Source: Mimachlamys varia
Lineage: Eukaryota; Mollusca; Bivalvia; Pectinida; Pectinidae
NCBI GenBank assembly: GCA_947623455.1
Contig: OX392528.1
Coordinates: forward strand, 1,564,001 to 1,628,000
Direction of reading: 5' to 3'
Length of the DNA: 64,000 nucleotides
Shown here: piece by piece, positions 49,501-61,700 of the stretch
Numbering within the stretch: position 1 is the first letter of the stretch
How the letters are laid out: each line of letters starts with the position of its first letter
Program-made: the position numbers and the translations under genes
The notes under the pieces: generated by a model
Told to the model about the DNA's origin: nothing
Databases searched by the model: none
What the model saw: only the letters and a program-made list of their open reading frames with translations

Positions 49501-52234
49501 CTATGTTTACCTGTGAGGTGTACACCTGTCCCTATGTTTACCTGTGAGGTGTACACCTGTCCCTATGTTTACCTGTGAGGTGTACACCTGTCCCTATGTT
49601 TACCTGTGAGGTGTACACCTGTCCCTATGTTTACCTGTGAGGTGTACACCTGTCCCTATGTTTACCTGTGAGGTGTACACCTGTCCCGATGTTTACCTGT
49701 GAGGTGTACACTTGTCCCTATGTTTACCTGTGAGGTGTACACCTGTTCCTATGTTTACCTGTGAGGTGTACACCTGTCCCTATGTTTACCTGTGAGGTGT
49801 ACACCTGTCCCTATGTATACCTGTGAGGTGTACACCTGTCCCTATGTTTACCTGTGATGTGTACACCTGTCCCATTGTTTACCTGTGAGGTGTACACTTG
49901 TCCCTATGTTTACCTGTGAGGTGTACACTTGTCCCTATGTTTACCTGTGAGGTGTACACCTGTCCCGATGTTTACCTGTGAGGTGTACACTTGTCCCTAT
50001 GTTTACCTGTGATGTGTACACCTGTTCCTTTGTTTACCTGTGAGGTGTACACTTGTCCCTATGTTTACCTGTGATGTGTACACCTGTCCCTTTGTTTACC
50101 TGTGAGGTGTACACTTGTCCCTATGTTTACCTGTGAGGTGTACACTTGTCCCTATGTTTACCTGTGAGGTGTACACTTGTCCCTATGTTTACCTGTGATG
50201 TGTACACTTGTCCCTATGTTTACCTGTGAGGTGTACACCTGTCCCTATGTTTACCTGTGAGGTGTACACCTGTCCCTATGTTTACCTGTGAGGTGTACAC
50301 CTGTCCCTATGTTTACCTGTGAGGTGTACACTTGTCCCTATGTTTACCTGTGAGGTGTACACTTGTCCCTATGTTTACCTGTGAGGTGTACACCTGTCCC
50401 TTTGTTTACCTGTGAGGTGTACACCTGTCCCTTTGTTTACCTGTGATTTGTGCACCTGTCCCTATGTTTACCTGTGAGGTGTACACCTGTCCCTATGTTT
50501 ACCTGTGAGGTGTACACCTGTCCCTATGTTTACCTGTGAGGTGTACACCTGTCCCTATGTTTACCTGTGAGGTGTACACTTGTCCCTATGTTTACCTGTG
50601 AGGTGTACACCTGTCCCTATGTTTACCTGTGAGGTGTACACCTGTCCCTATGTTTACCTGTGAGGTGTACACCTGTCCCTATGTTTACCTGTGAGGTGTA
50701 CACCTGTCCCTATGTTTACCTGTGAGGTGTACACCTGTCCCTATGTTTACCTGTGAGGTGTACACCTGTCCCTATGTTTACCTGTGATGTGTACACTTGT
50801 CCCTATGTGTACCTGTGAGGTGTACACCTGTCCCTAAATGTACCTGTGAGGCGTACACCTGTCCCTTTGTTTACCTGTGAGGTGTACACCTGTCCCTATG
50901 TTTACCTGTGAGGTGTACACCTGTCCCTATGTTTACCTGTGAGGTGTACACTTGTCCCTATGTTTACCTGTGAGGTGTACACCTGTCCCTATGTTTACCT
51001 GTGAGGTGTACAATTGTCCCTATGTTTACCTGTGAGGTGTGCATCTGCCACTATGTTTACCTGTGAGGTGTACACTTGTCCCTATGTTTACCTGTGAGGT
51101 GTACACTTGTCCCTTTGTTTACCTGTGAGGTGTACACTTGTCCCTATGTTTACCTGTGATGTGTACACCTGTCCCTATGTTTACCTGTGAGGTGTACACT
51201 TGTCCCTATGTTTACCTGTGAGGTGTACACCTGTCCCTATATATGTTTACCTGTGATGTGTACACCTGTCCCTATGTTTACCTGTGAGGTGTACACCTGT
51301 CCCTATGTTTACCTGTGAGGTGTACAACTGTCCCTATGTTTACCTGTGAGGTGTACACCTGTCCCTGTGTTTACCTGTGAGTTGTACACCTGTCCCTGTG
51401 TTTACCTGTGAGGTGTACACCTGTCCCTATGTTTACCTGTGATTTGTACACCTGTCCCTATGTTTACCTGTGAGGTGTACACTTGTCCCTATGTTTACCT
51501 GTGAGGTGTGCACCTGCCACTATGTTTACCTGTGAGGTGTACACTTGTCCCTATGTTTACCTGTGAGGTGTACACTTGTCCCTTTGTTTACCTGTGAGGT
51601 GTACACTTGTCCCTATGTTTACCTGTGATGTGTACACCTGTCCCTATGTTTACCTGTGAGGTGTACACTTGTCCCTTTGTTTACCTGTGAGGTGTACACC
51701 TGTCCCTATGTTTACCTGTGAGGTGTACACCTGTCCCTATGTTTACCTGTGATTTGTGCACCTGTCCCTATGTTTACCTGTGAGGTGTAGACTGGCCCTA
51801 TGTATACCTGTGAGGTGTACACTTGTCCCTATGTTTACCTGTGAGGTGTACACCTGTCCCGATGTTTACCTGTGAGATGAAGACTGGCCCTATGTATACC
51901 TGTGAGGTGTACACCTGTCCCTATGTTTACCTGTGAGGTGTACATCTGTCCCTATGTTTACCTGTGATTTGTGCACCTGTCCCTATGTTTACCTGTGATT
52001 TGTGCACTTGTCCCTATGTTAACCTGTGAGTTGTACACCTGTCCCTGTGTTTACCTGTGAGGTGTACACTTGTCCCTATGTTTACCTGTGAGGTGTACAC
52101 CTGTCCCTTTGTTTACCTGTGAGGTGTACACCTGTCCCTATGTTTACCTGTGATTTGTGCACCTGTCCCTATGTTTACCTGTGAGGTGTACACCTGTCCC
52201 TATGTTTACCTGTGAGGTGCACACCTGTCCTTAC
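43590..52234. repeat. Minisatellite B (31-bp unit), fills about 95% of the intron
   Basis: About 278 tandem units, plus-strand pattern GTGTACACCTGTCCCTATG then TTTACCTGTGAG. The first three units at the left edge, and two near 43845-43880, are 33 bp (GTGTATACAC). Common variants are GTTGTACA, GGCGTACA, GATGTGTAC, CCCGATG, ACACTTG and TGTGTACC. Higher-order copies are visible at offsets of 372 bp (12 units, 44329 and 44701) and 1,705 bp (55 units, 45041 and 46746). In gene (minus) sense each unit reads CACAG/GTAAACATAGGGA, and the array abuts the real donor ACAG/GTAAGG of exon b at 52235/52234. Each unit also contains the perfect palindrome AGGTGTACACCT. Confidence 0.96.
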
Positions 52235-52316
52235 CTGTATTTATAAACCAGGTCTAATATCTTTCGCTTCATAGAGTGATCCCTCAGATACAACACTGTT
52301 GTGTCCAGCACTTTTC
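52235..52316 (-). CDS. SRBD1: SRBD1/Tex-like protein, exon b
   Basis: 82-bp internal exon with acceptor AATTCCTCAG/GAAAAG and donor ATACAG/GTAAGG. Joined in phase to exon a it encodes GKVLDTTVLYLRDHS followed by MKRKILDLVYKY. The VLDTTVLYL strand corresponds to the ILxTDVVYLH segment that follows the first YqgF strand in animal SRBD1. The exon is too short for an ORF search. The call rests on the splice sites, the phase fit on both sides (2 + 26 codons + 2) and the match to the family between two recognised neighbours. Its donor directly touches minisatellite B. Confidence 0.86.
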
Positions 52317-53317
52317 CTGAGGAATTATAAATCATGTAGACTATGAAAACAAAGTGTGCTATATTTCAATAAAGGATTAAAGCTTTGCTCAATTCATACA
52401 CATCACTTTTGACATTACCTGGTACAAGAATACTTATAAGATCTAAATATACGGCATCGAGAGCCTTGATTTAATTATAATATGACAAAGGCAAAGCCTT
52501 AAAAGAGCACAGCTTTAGTAAATCTCTGATATTTAATGAGAATCATTCATGTACTGGTTCAGAAAGATATAAAATTTCCCTAATTTAAAGTCAGCAAGTC
52601 AAAATAAAAGCGAGCTTCTGATCAAGCAATGACAGAGATAAATGCAATAGACATCAGCTAAAAGATATTCCAGTTATTTTCAATATTCCGCAAATAATCG
52701 ACGAAGGCCGAGTGTGACACAACGTAATTGTGACGTGTTTCCAGCGACCACACTGGAGGGCTACTTCCGAACGAAAAAAATCAAAGGCAAAGGGTAGCAA
52801 GGGGAAACAACTCTGTTAACACATGCATGTGTTACCATCTGAAGGCGCCCCAACAGCTGCAGTCTTATTGGAATTGACACTCATTCAAACATCATATTAA
52901 ATTTTGATAATACTCAGATTACTTTATGGCATTAATTTATGAGAAGACATCCGGTTTCTCTCACTTTTGTATGCCACACTGATCATGATAACATACAACT
53001 ATGGCAGCTATACAATTTAATATTGCTTTAAATTTTATCTATCCAATCATGATCACCTGATTTCACTTTTTCAACATCAATTCTTCATTGCAATAAGTCT
53101 GTGGCTGCAGACTACCACAAGGGATACACAATAATGCTAATATAACATATGAGTGTTGTGGTGTGTAATCTAATTTCTGTCTAGAGGAAGCAGGAAGCCA
53201 AATGTCTTTGTCTGCACTACTTTGATATCTACAGAATTTGTGCAGATCCTGTACTCATATTGGATATCAGTGTATATTAGACCAACAGTACATAATTATA
53301 TAGTATAAACAGCATAC
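52317..53317 (-). other. 1,001-bp intron between exons a and b, without tandem repeats
   Basis: In gene sense it starts GTATGC (53317) and ends CCTCAG (52317). Contains an 18-bp perfect palindrome TAACACATGCATGTGTTA at 52817-52834 next to AAGGGTAGCAAGGGG, which resembles a short dispersed repeat seen in molluscs (memory, unverified). No gene or RNA recognised. Confidence 0.75.
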
Positions 53318-53475
53318 CAGTGTCTGAGATGATGGCCGTCTTGCAGCCGTTGGTAAATCCCGGGTCTAGCCCAAGGATGTTTTTTCCTTTACATGGCTGC
53401 ATCAGAAGGAGCTGCTTCAGGTTTTCAGCGAACACTTTAATGGAGGATTTCCTAGCTTCCTTCAACAACTCAGAC
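53318..53475 (-). CDS. SRBD1: SRBD1/Tex-like protein, exon a (YqgF domain, first motif)
   Basis: 158-bp internal exon with acceptor TTTAATTTCAG/GTCTGAG and donor GACACTG/GTATGC. It encodes 52 full codons from SELLKEARKSS, through FAENLKQLLL, to ILGLDPGFTNGCKTAIISD. LGLDPG with its Asp is the first motif of the YqgF/RNase-H-like domain, and the preceding FxxNLxxLLL helix is also typical of Tex and SRBD1. The human protein has S1 and helix-hairpin-helix domains further C-terminal. It is a putative RNA-binding nuclear protein related to bacterial Tex, and its cellular role is poorly known. The first 17 bases of the exon (53459-53475) are also part of minisatellite C. Confidence 0.93.
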
Positions 53476-55640
53476 CTGAAATTAAACCAGCTTTCTTATC
53501 CTTCAACAACTCAGACCTGAAATTAAACCAGCTTTCTTATCCTTCAACAACTCAGACCTGAAATCAAACCAGCTTTCTTATCCTTCAACAACCAAGACCT
53601 GAAATAAAACCAGCTTTCTTATTCTTCAACAACCCAGACCTGAAATCAAACCAGCTTTCTTATCCTTCAACAATTCAGACCTGAAATCAAACCAGCTTTC
53701 TTATCCTTCAACAACTCAGACCTGAAATCAAACCAGCTTTCTTATCCTTCAACAACTCAGACCTGAAATAAAACCAGCTTTCTTATCCTTCAACAATTCA
53801 GACCTGAAATCAAACCAGCTTTCTTATCCTTCAACAACTCAGACCTGAAATCAAACCAGCTTTCTTATCCTTCAACAATTCAGACCTGAAATCAAGCCAG
53901 CTTTCTTATCCTTCAACAATTCAGACCTGAAATCAAACCAGCTTTCTTATCCTTCAACAACTCAGACCTGAAATCAAACCAGCTTTCTTATCCTTCAACA
54001 ACCCAGACCTGAAATCAAACCAGCTTTCTTATCCTTCAACAATTCAGACCTAAATCAAACCATCTTTCTTATCCTTCAACAACTCAGACCTGAAATCAAA
54101 CCAGCTTTCTTATCCTTCAACAACTCAGACCTGAAATCAAACCAGCTTTCTTATCCTTCAACAACCAAGACCTGAAATCAAACCAGCTTTCTTAACCTTC
54201 AACAACCAAGACCTGAAATCAAGCCTGGTCCAGCTTTTTCTTATCCTTCAACAACTCAGACCTGAAATCAAACCAGCTTTCTTATCCTTCAACAACCAAG
54301 ACCTGAAATCAAACCAGCTTTCTTATCCTTCAACAACCAAGACCTGAAATCAAACCTGGTCCAGCTTTTTCTTATCCTTCAACAACTCAGACCTGAAATA
54401 AAACCAGCTTTCTTATCCTTCAACAACCAAGACCTGAAATCAAACCTGGTCCAGCTTTTTCTTATCCTTCAACAACTCAGACCTGAAATAAAACCAGCTT
54501 TCTTATCCTTCAACAACCAAGACCTGAAATCAAACCAGCTTTCTTAACCTTCAACAACCAAGACCTGAAATCAAGCCTGGTCCAGCTTTTTCTTATCCTT
54601 CAACAACTCAGACCTGAAATAAAACCAGCTTTCTTATCCTTCAACAACCAAGACCTGAAATCAAACCTGGTCCAGCTTTTTCTTATCCTTCAACAACTCA
54701 GACCTGAAATAAAACCAGCTTTCTTATCCTTCAACAATTCAGACCTGAAATCAAACCAGCTTTCTTATCCTTCAACAACTCAGACCTGAAATCAAACCAG
54801 CTTTCTTATCCTTCAACAATTCAGACCTGAAATCAAACCAGCTTTCTTATCCTTCAACAATTCAGACCTGAAATCAAACCAGCTTTCTTATCCTTCAACA
54901 ACTCAGACCTGAAATCAAACCAGCTTTCTTATCCTTCAACAACCCAGACCTGAAATCAAACCAGCTTTCTTATCCTTCAACAATTCAGACCTAAATCAAA
55001 CCAGCTTTCTTATCCTTCAACAACTCAGACCTGAAATCAAACCAGCTTTCTTATCCTCCAACAACTCAGACCTGAAATCAAACCAGCTTTCTTATCCTTC
55101 AACAACCAAGACCTGAAATCAAACCAGCTTTCTTAACCTTCAACAACCAAGACCTGAAATCAAGCCTGGTCCAGCTTTTTCTTATCCTTCAACAACTCAG
55201 ACCTGAAATCAAACCAGCTTTCTTATCCTTCAACAACCAAGACCTGAAATCAAACCAGCTTTCTTAACCTTCAACAACCAAGACCTGAAATCAAACCAGC
55301 TTTCTTATCCTTCAACAACCAAGACCTGAAATCAAACCTGGTCCAGCTTTTTCTTATCCTTCAACAACTCAGACCTGAAATCAAACCAGCTTTCTTATCC
55401 TCCAGCAACTCGGACCTGATATCAAACCAGCTTTCTTATCCTTCAACAACCAAGACCTGAAATCAAACCAGCTTTCTTATCCTTCAACAACCAAGACCTG
55501 AAATCAAACCAGCTTTCTTATCCTCCAACAACTCGGACCTGAAATCAAACCAGCTTTCTTATCCTTCAACAACCAAGACCTGAAATCAAACCAGTTTTCT
55601 TATCCTTCAACAACTCAGACCTGAAATCAAACCAGCTTTA
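53459..55640. repeat. Minisatellite C (41-bp unit) spanning the exon a acceptor
   Basis: About 50 units. Plus-strand pattern is CTCAGACCTGAAATCAAACC then AGCTTTCTTATCCTTCAACAA. Variants are CAACCAAGACC, CAATTCAGACC, and a 49-bp form with a TGGTCC insertion and two extra T (AAACCTGGTCCAGCTTTTTC). In gene sense each unit is TTTGATTTCAG/GTCTGAG followed by TTGTTGAAGG, that is, the 3' splice site and first 17 exon bases of exon a. The copy nearest the exon continues into coding sequence (GAAGCTAGG). All others continue into GATAAGAAAGC and the next acceptor. Confidence 0.95.
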
Positions 55641-55721
55641 TTATTAGGCAGGAAACACAACTTTTATTTTTTTTTGCCTTATATATGTTCAAATTGTAGC
55701 TGAATCAAGTCTTTTCAGTAG
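55641..55721. other. Short spacer between minisatellites C and D
   Basis: About 80 bp of AT-rich sequence with a T-run near 55665. Nothing recognised. Confidence 0.6.
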
Positions 55722-58700
55722 ATGACAATTAGACTACGAGATATACTATAGATATTGGTGGTGATGACAATCAGACTACAAGATATACTATAGATATTGG
55801 TGGTGATGACAATTAGACTATGAGAGATATACTATAGATATTGGTGGTGATGACAATCAGACTATAAGATATACTATAGATATTGGTGGCGATGACAATC
55901 AGACTACGAGATATACTATAGATATTGGTGGTGATGACAATTAGACTACGAGATATACTATAGATATTGGTGGCGATGACAATAAGACTAAGAGATATAC
56001 TATAGATATTGGTGGTGATGACAATCAGACTACGAGATATACTATAGATATTGGTGGTGATGACAATTAGACTACGAGATATACTATAGATATTGGTGGT
56101 GATGACAATTAGACTACGAGATATACTATAGATATTGGTGGCGATGACAATTAGACTACGAGATATACTATAGATATTGGTGGTGATGACAATCAGACTA
56201 CGAGATATACTATAGATATTGGTGGTGATGACAATCAGACTACGAGATATACTATAGATATTGGTGGCGATGACAATAAGACTACGAGATATACTATAGA
56301 TATTGGTGGCGATGACAATTAGACTACGAGATATACTATAGATATTGGTGGCGATGACAATAAGACTACGAGATATACTATAGATATTGGTGGCGATGAC
56401 AATTAGACTACGAGATATACTATAGATATTGGTGGTGATGACAATCAGACTACGAGATATACTATAAATATTGGTGGCGATGACAATTAGACTACGAGAT
56501 ATACTATAAATATTGGTGGCGATGACAATTAGACTACTAGATATACTATAGATATTGGTGGTGATGACAATTAGACTACGAGATATACTATAGATATTGG
56601 TGGTGATGACAATCATACTACGAGATATACTATAAATATTGGAGGTGATGACAATTAGACTACAAGATATACTATAGATATTGGTGGTGATGACAATTAG
56701 ACTACGAGATATACTATAGATATTGGTGGTGATGACAATTAGACTACGAGATATACTATAGATATTGGTGGTGATGACAATAAGACTACGAGATATACTA
56801 TAGATATTGGTGGTGATGACAATCAGACTACGAGATATACTATAGATATTGGTGGTGATGACAATTAGACTACGAGATATACTATAGATATTGGTGGTGA
56901 TGACAATAAGACTACGAGATATACTATAGATATTGGAGGTGATGACAATCATACTACGAGATATACTATAGATATTGGTGGTGATGACAATAAGACTAAG
57001 AGATATACTATAGATATTGGTGGCGATGACAATTAGACTACGAGATATACTATAGATATTGGTGGTGATGACAATTAGACTACGAGATATACTATAGATA
57101 TTGGTGGCGATGACAATTAGACTACGAGATATACTATAGATATTGGTGGTGATGACAATTAGCCTATGAGATATACTATAGATATTGGTGGCGATGACAA
57201 TTAGACTACGAGATATACTATAGATATTGGTGGTGATGACAATCATACTACGAGATATACTATAGATATTGGTGGCGATGACAATTAGACTACGAGATAT
57301 ACTATAGATATTGGTGGCGATGACAATTAGACTACGAGATATACTATAGATATTGGTGGTGATGACAATTAGACTACGAGATATACTATAAATATTGGTG
57401 GCGATGACAATAAGACTACGAGATATACTATAGATATTGGTGGTGATGACAATTAGACTACAAGATATACTATAGATATTGGTGGCGATGACAATCAGAC
57501 TACGAGATATACTATAGATATTGGTGGCGATGACAATTAGACTACGAGATATACTATAGATATTGGTGGTGATGACAATAAGACTAAGAGATATACTATA
57601 GATATTGGTGGCGATGACAATTAGACTACGAGATATACTATAGATATTGGTGGTGATGACAATTAGACTACGAGATATACTATAGATATTGGTGGTGATG
57701 ACAATAAGACTAAGAGATATACTATAGATATTGGTGGCGATGACAATAAGACTACGAGATATACTATAGATATTGGTGGCGATGACAATCAGACTACGAG
57801 ATATACTATAGATATTGGTGGTGATGACAATTAGACTACGAGATATACTATAAATATTGGTGGTGATGACAATAAGACTACGAGATATACTATAGATATT
57901 GGTGGTGATGACAATCAGACTACGAGATATACTATAGATATTGGTGGTGATGACAATCAGACTACGAGATATACTATAGATATTGGTGGTGATGACAATC
58001 AGACTACGAGATATACTATAGATATTGGTGGTGATGACAATCAGACTACGACATATACTATAGATATTGGTGGTGATGACAATAAGACTACGAGAGATAT
58101 ACTATAGATATTGGTGGTGATGACAATTAGACTACGAGATATACTATAGATATTGGAGGTGATGACAATCATACTACGAGATATACTATATATATTGGTG
58201 GTGATGACAATCAGACTACTAGATATACTATAGATATTGGTGGCGATGACAATCAGACTACGAGATATACTATAGATATTGGTGGTGATGACAATCAGAC
58301 TACGAGATATACTATAGATATTGGTGGTGATGACAATTAGACTACGAGATATACTATAGATATTGGTGGTGATGACAATAAGACTATGAGATATACTATA
58401 GATATTGGTGGCGATGACAATTAGACTACGAGATATACTATAGATATTGGAGGTGATGACAATCATACTACGAGATATACTATAGATATTGGTGGTGATG
58501 ACAATAAGACTAAGAGATATACTATAGATATTGGTGGCGATGACAATTAGACTATGAGATATACTATAGATATTGGTGGCGATGACAATAAGACTACGAG
58601 ATATACTATAGATATTGGTGGTGATGACAATTAGACTACGAGATATACTATAAATATTGGTGGCGATGACAATTAGACTACGAGATATACTATAGATATT

Positions 58701-61700
58701 GGTGGTGATGACAATTAGACTACTAGATATACTATAGATATTGGTGGTGATGACAATTAGACTACGAGATATACTATAGATATTGGTGGCGATGACAATT
58801 AGACTACGAGATATACTATAGATATTGGTGGTGATGACAATTAGACTACGAGATATACTATAGATATTGGTGGTGATGACAATTAGACTACGAGATATAC
58901 TATAGATATTGGTGGTGATGACAATAAGCCTATGAGATATACTATAGATATTGGTGGCGATGACAATCAGACTACGAGATATACTATAGATATTGGTGGT
59001 GATGACAATTAGACTACGAGATATACTATAGATATTGGTGGTGATGACAATTAGACTACGAGATATACTATAGATATTGGTGGCGATGACAATAAGACTA
59101 CGAGATATACTATAGATATTGGTGGTGATGACAATAAGACTACGAGATATACTATAGATATTGGTGGTGATGACAATCAGACTACGAGATATACTATAGA
59201 TATTGGTGGTGATGACAATCAGACTACGAGATATACTATAGATATTGGTGGTGATGACAATCAGACTACGAGATATACTATAGATATTGGTGGTGATGAC
59301 AATCAGACTACGACATATACTATAGATATTGGTGGTGATGACAATAAGACTACGAGAGATATACTATAGATATTGGTGGTGATGACAATTAGACTACGAG
59401 ATATACTATAGATATTGGAGGTGATGACAATCATACTACGAGATATACTATATATATTGGTGGTGATGACAATCAGACTACGACATATACTATAGATATT
59501 GGTGGTGATGACAATTAGACTATGAGAGATATACTATAGATATTGGTGGTGATGACAATTAAACTACAAGATATACTATAGATATTGGTGGCGATGACAA
59601 TTAGACTACAAGATATACTATAGATATTGGTGGTGATGACAATTAGACTACGAGATATACTATAGATATTGGTGGCGATGACAATAAGCCTATGAGATAT
59701 ACTATAGATATTGGTGGCGATGACAATTAGACTACGAGATATACTATAGATATTGGTGGTGATGACAATCAGACTACGAGATATACTATAGATATTGGTG
59801 GCGATGACAATTAGACTACGAGATATACTATAGATATTGGTGGCGATGACAATAAGACTACGAGATATACTATAGATATTGGAGGTGATGACAATTAGAC
59901 TACGAGATATACTATAGATATTGGTGGTGATGACAATTAGACTACGAGATATACTATAGATATTGGTGGTGATGACAATAAGCCTATGAGATATACTATA
60001 GATATTGGTGGTGATGACAATTAGCCTACGAGATATACTATAGATATTGGTGGTGATGACAATTAGACTATGAGATATACTATAGATATTGGTGGTGATG
60101 ACAATTAGACTACGAGATATACTATAGATATTGGTGGCGATGACAATTAGACTACGAGATATACTATAGATATTGGTGGTGATGACAATAAGACTACTAG
60201 ATATACTATAGATATTGGTGGTGATGACAATTAGACTACGAGATATACTATAAATATTGGTGGTGATGACAATAAGACTATGAGATATACTATAGATATT
60301 GGTGGTGATGACAATTAGACTATGAGATATACTATAGATATTGGTGGTGATGACAATTAGACTATGAGATATACTATAGATATTGGTGGTGATGACAATC
60401 AGACTACGAGATATACTATAGATATTGGTGTTGATGACAATTAGACTACGAGATATACTATAGATATTGGTGGTGATGACAATAAGACTACGAGATATAC
60501 TATAGATATTGGTGGTGATGACAATTAGACTATGAGATATACTATAGATATTGGTGGTGATGACAATAAGACTACGAGATATACTATAGATATTGGTGGT
60601 GATGACAATTAGACTATGAGATATACTATAGATATTGGTGGTGATGATAATTAGACTATGAGATATACTATAGATATTGGTGGTGATGACAATTAGACTA
60701 CGAGATATACTATAGATATTGGTGGTGATGATAATAAGACTACGAGATATACTATAGATATTGGTGGTGATGACAATTAGACTACGAGATATACTATAGA
60801 TATTGGTGGTGATGATAATAAGACTACGAGATATACTATAGATATTGGTGGCGATGACAATTAGACTACGAGATATACTATAAATATTGGTGGCGATGAC
60901 AATAAGTCTACGAGATATACTATAGATATTGGTGACGATGACAATTGGCCTATGAGATATACTATAGATATTGGTGGTGATGACAATTAGACTACGAGAT
61001 ATACTATAGATATTGGTGGTGATGACAATAAGACTACGAGATATACTATAGATATTGGTGGTGATGACAATTAGACTACGAGATATACTATAGATATTGG
61101 TGGCGATGACAATTAGACTACGAGATATACTATAGATATTGGTGGTGATGACAATTAGACTACGAGATATACTATAGATATTGGTGGTGATGACAATAAG
61201 ACTACGAGATATACTATAGATATTGGTGGTGATGACAATAAGACTAAGAGATATACTATAGATATTGGTGGTGATGACAATTAGACTACGAGATATACTA
61301 TAGATATTGGTGGTGATGACAATAAGACTACGAGATATACTATAGATATTGGTGGTGATGACAATAAGCCTATGAGATATACTATAGATATTGGTGGTGA
61401 TGACAATTAGCCTACGAGATATACTATAGATATTGATGGTGATGACAATTAGCCTACGAGATATACTATAGATATTGGTGGCGATGACAATTAGCCTATG
61501 AGATATACTATAGATATTGGTGGCGATGACAATTAGCCTACGAGATATACTATAGATATTGATGGTGATGACAATCAGACTACGAGATATACTATAGATA
61601 TTGATAGCGATGACAATTAGACTACGAGATATACTATAGATATTGGTGGCGATGACAATTAGCCTATGAGATATACTATAGATATTGGTGACGATGACAA

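Noticed and set aside
43590..52234. CRISPR-like array
   Set aside because: Units are contiguous with no unique spacers, and the context is a spliced animal gene.
55813..57246. 477-codon ORF of 14-residue repeats in satellite D (also 58041-58466 and 62333-63505)
   Set aside because: It is an effect of a 42-bp unit without stops in one frame; interrupted by 44-bp units and stops, no start context, signal or known domain.
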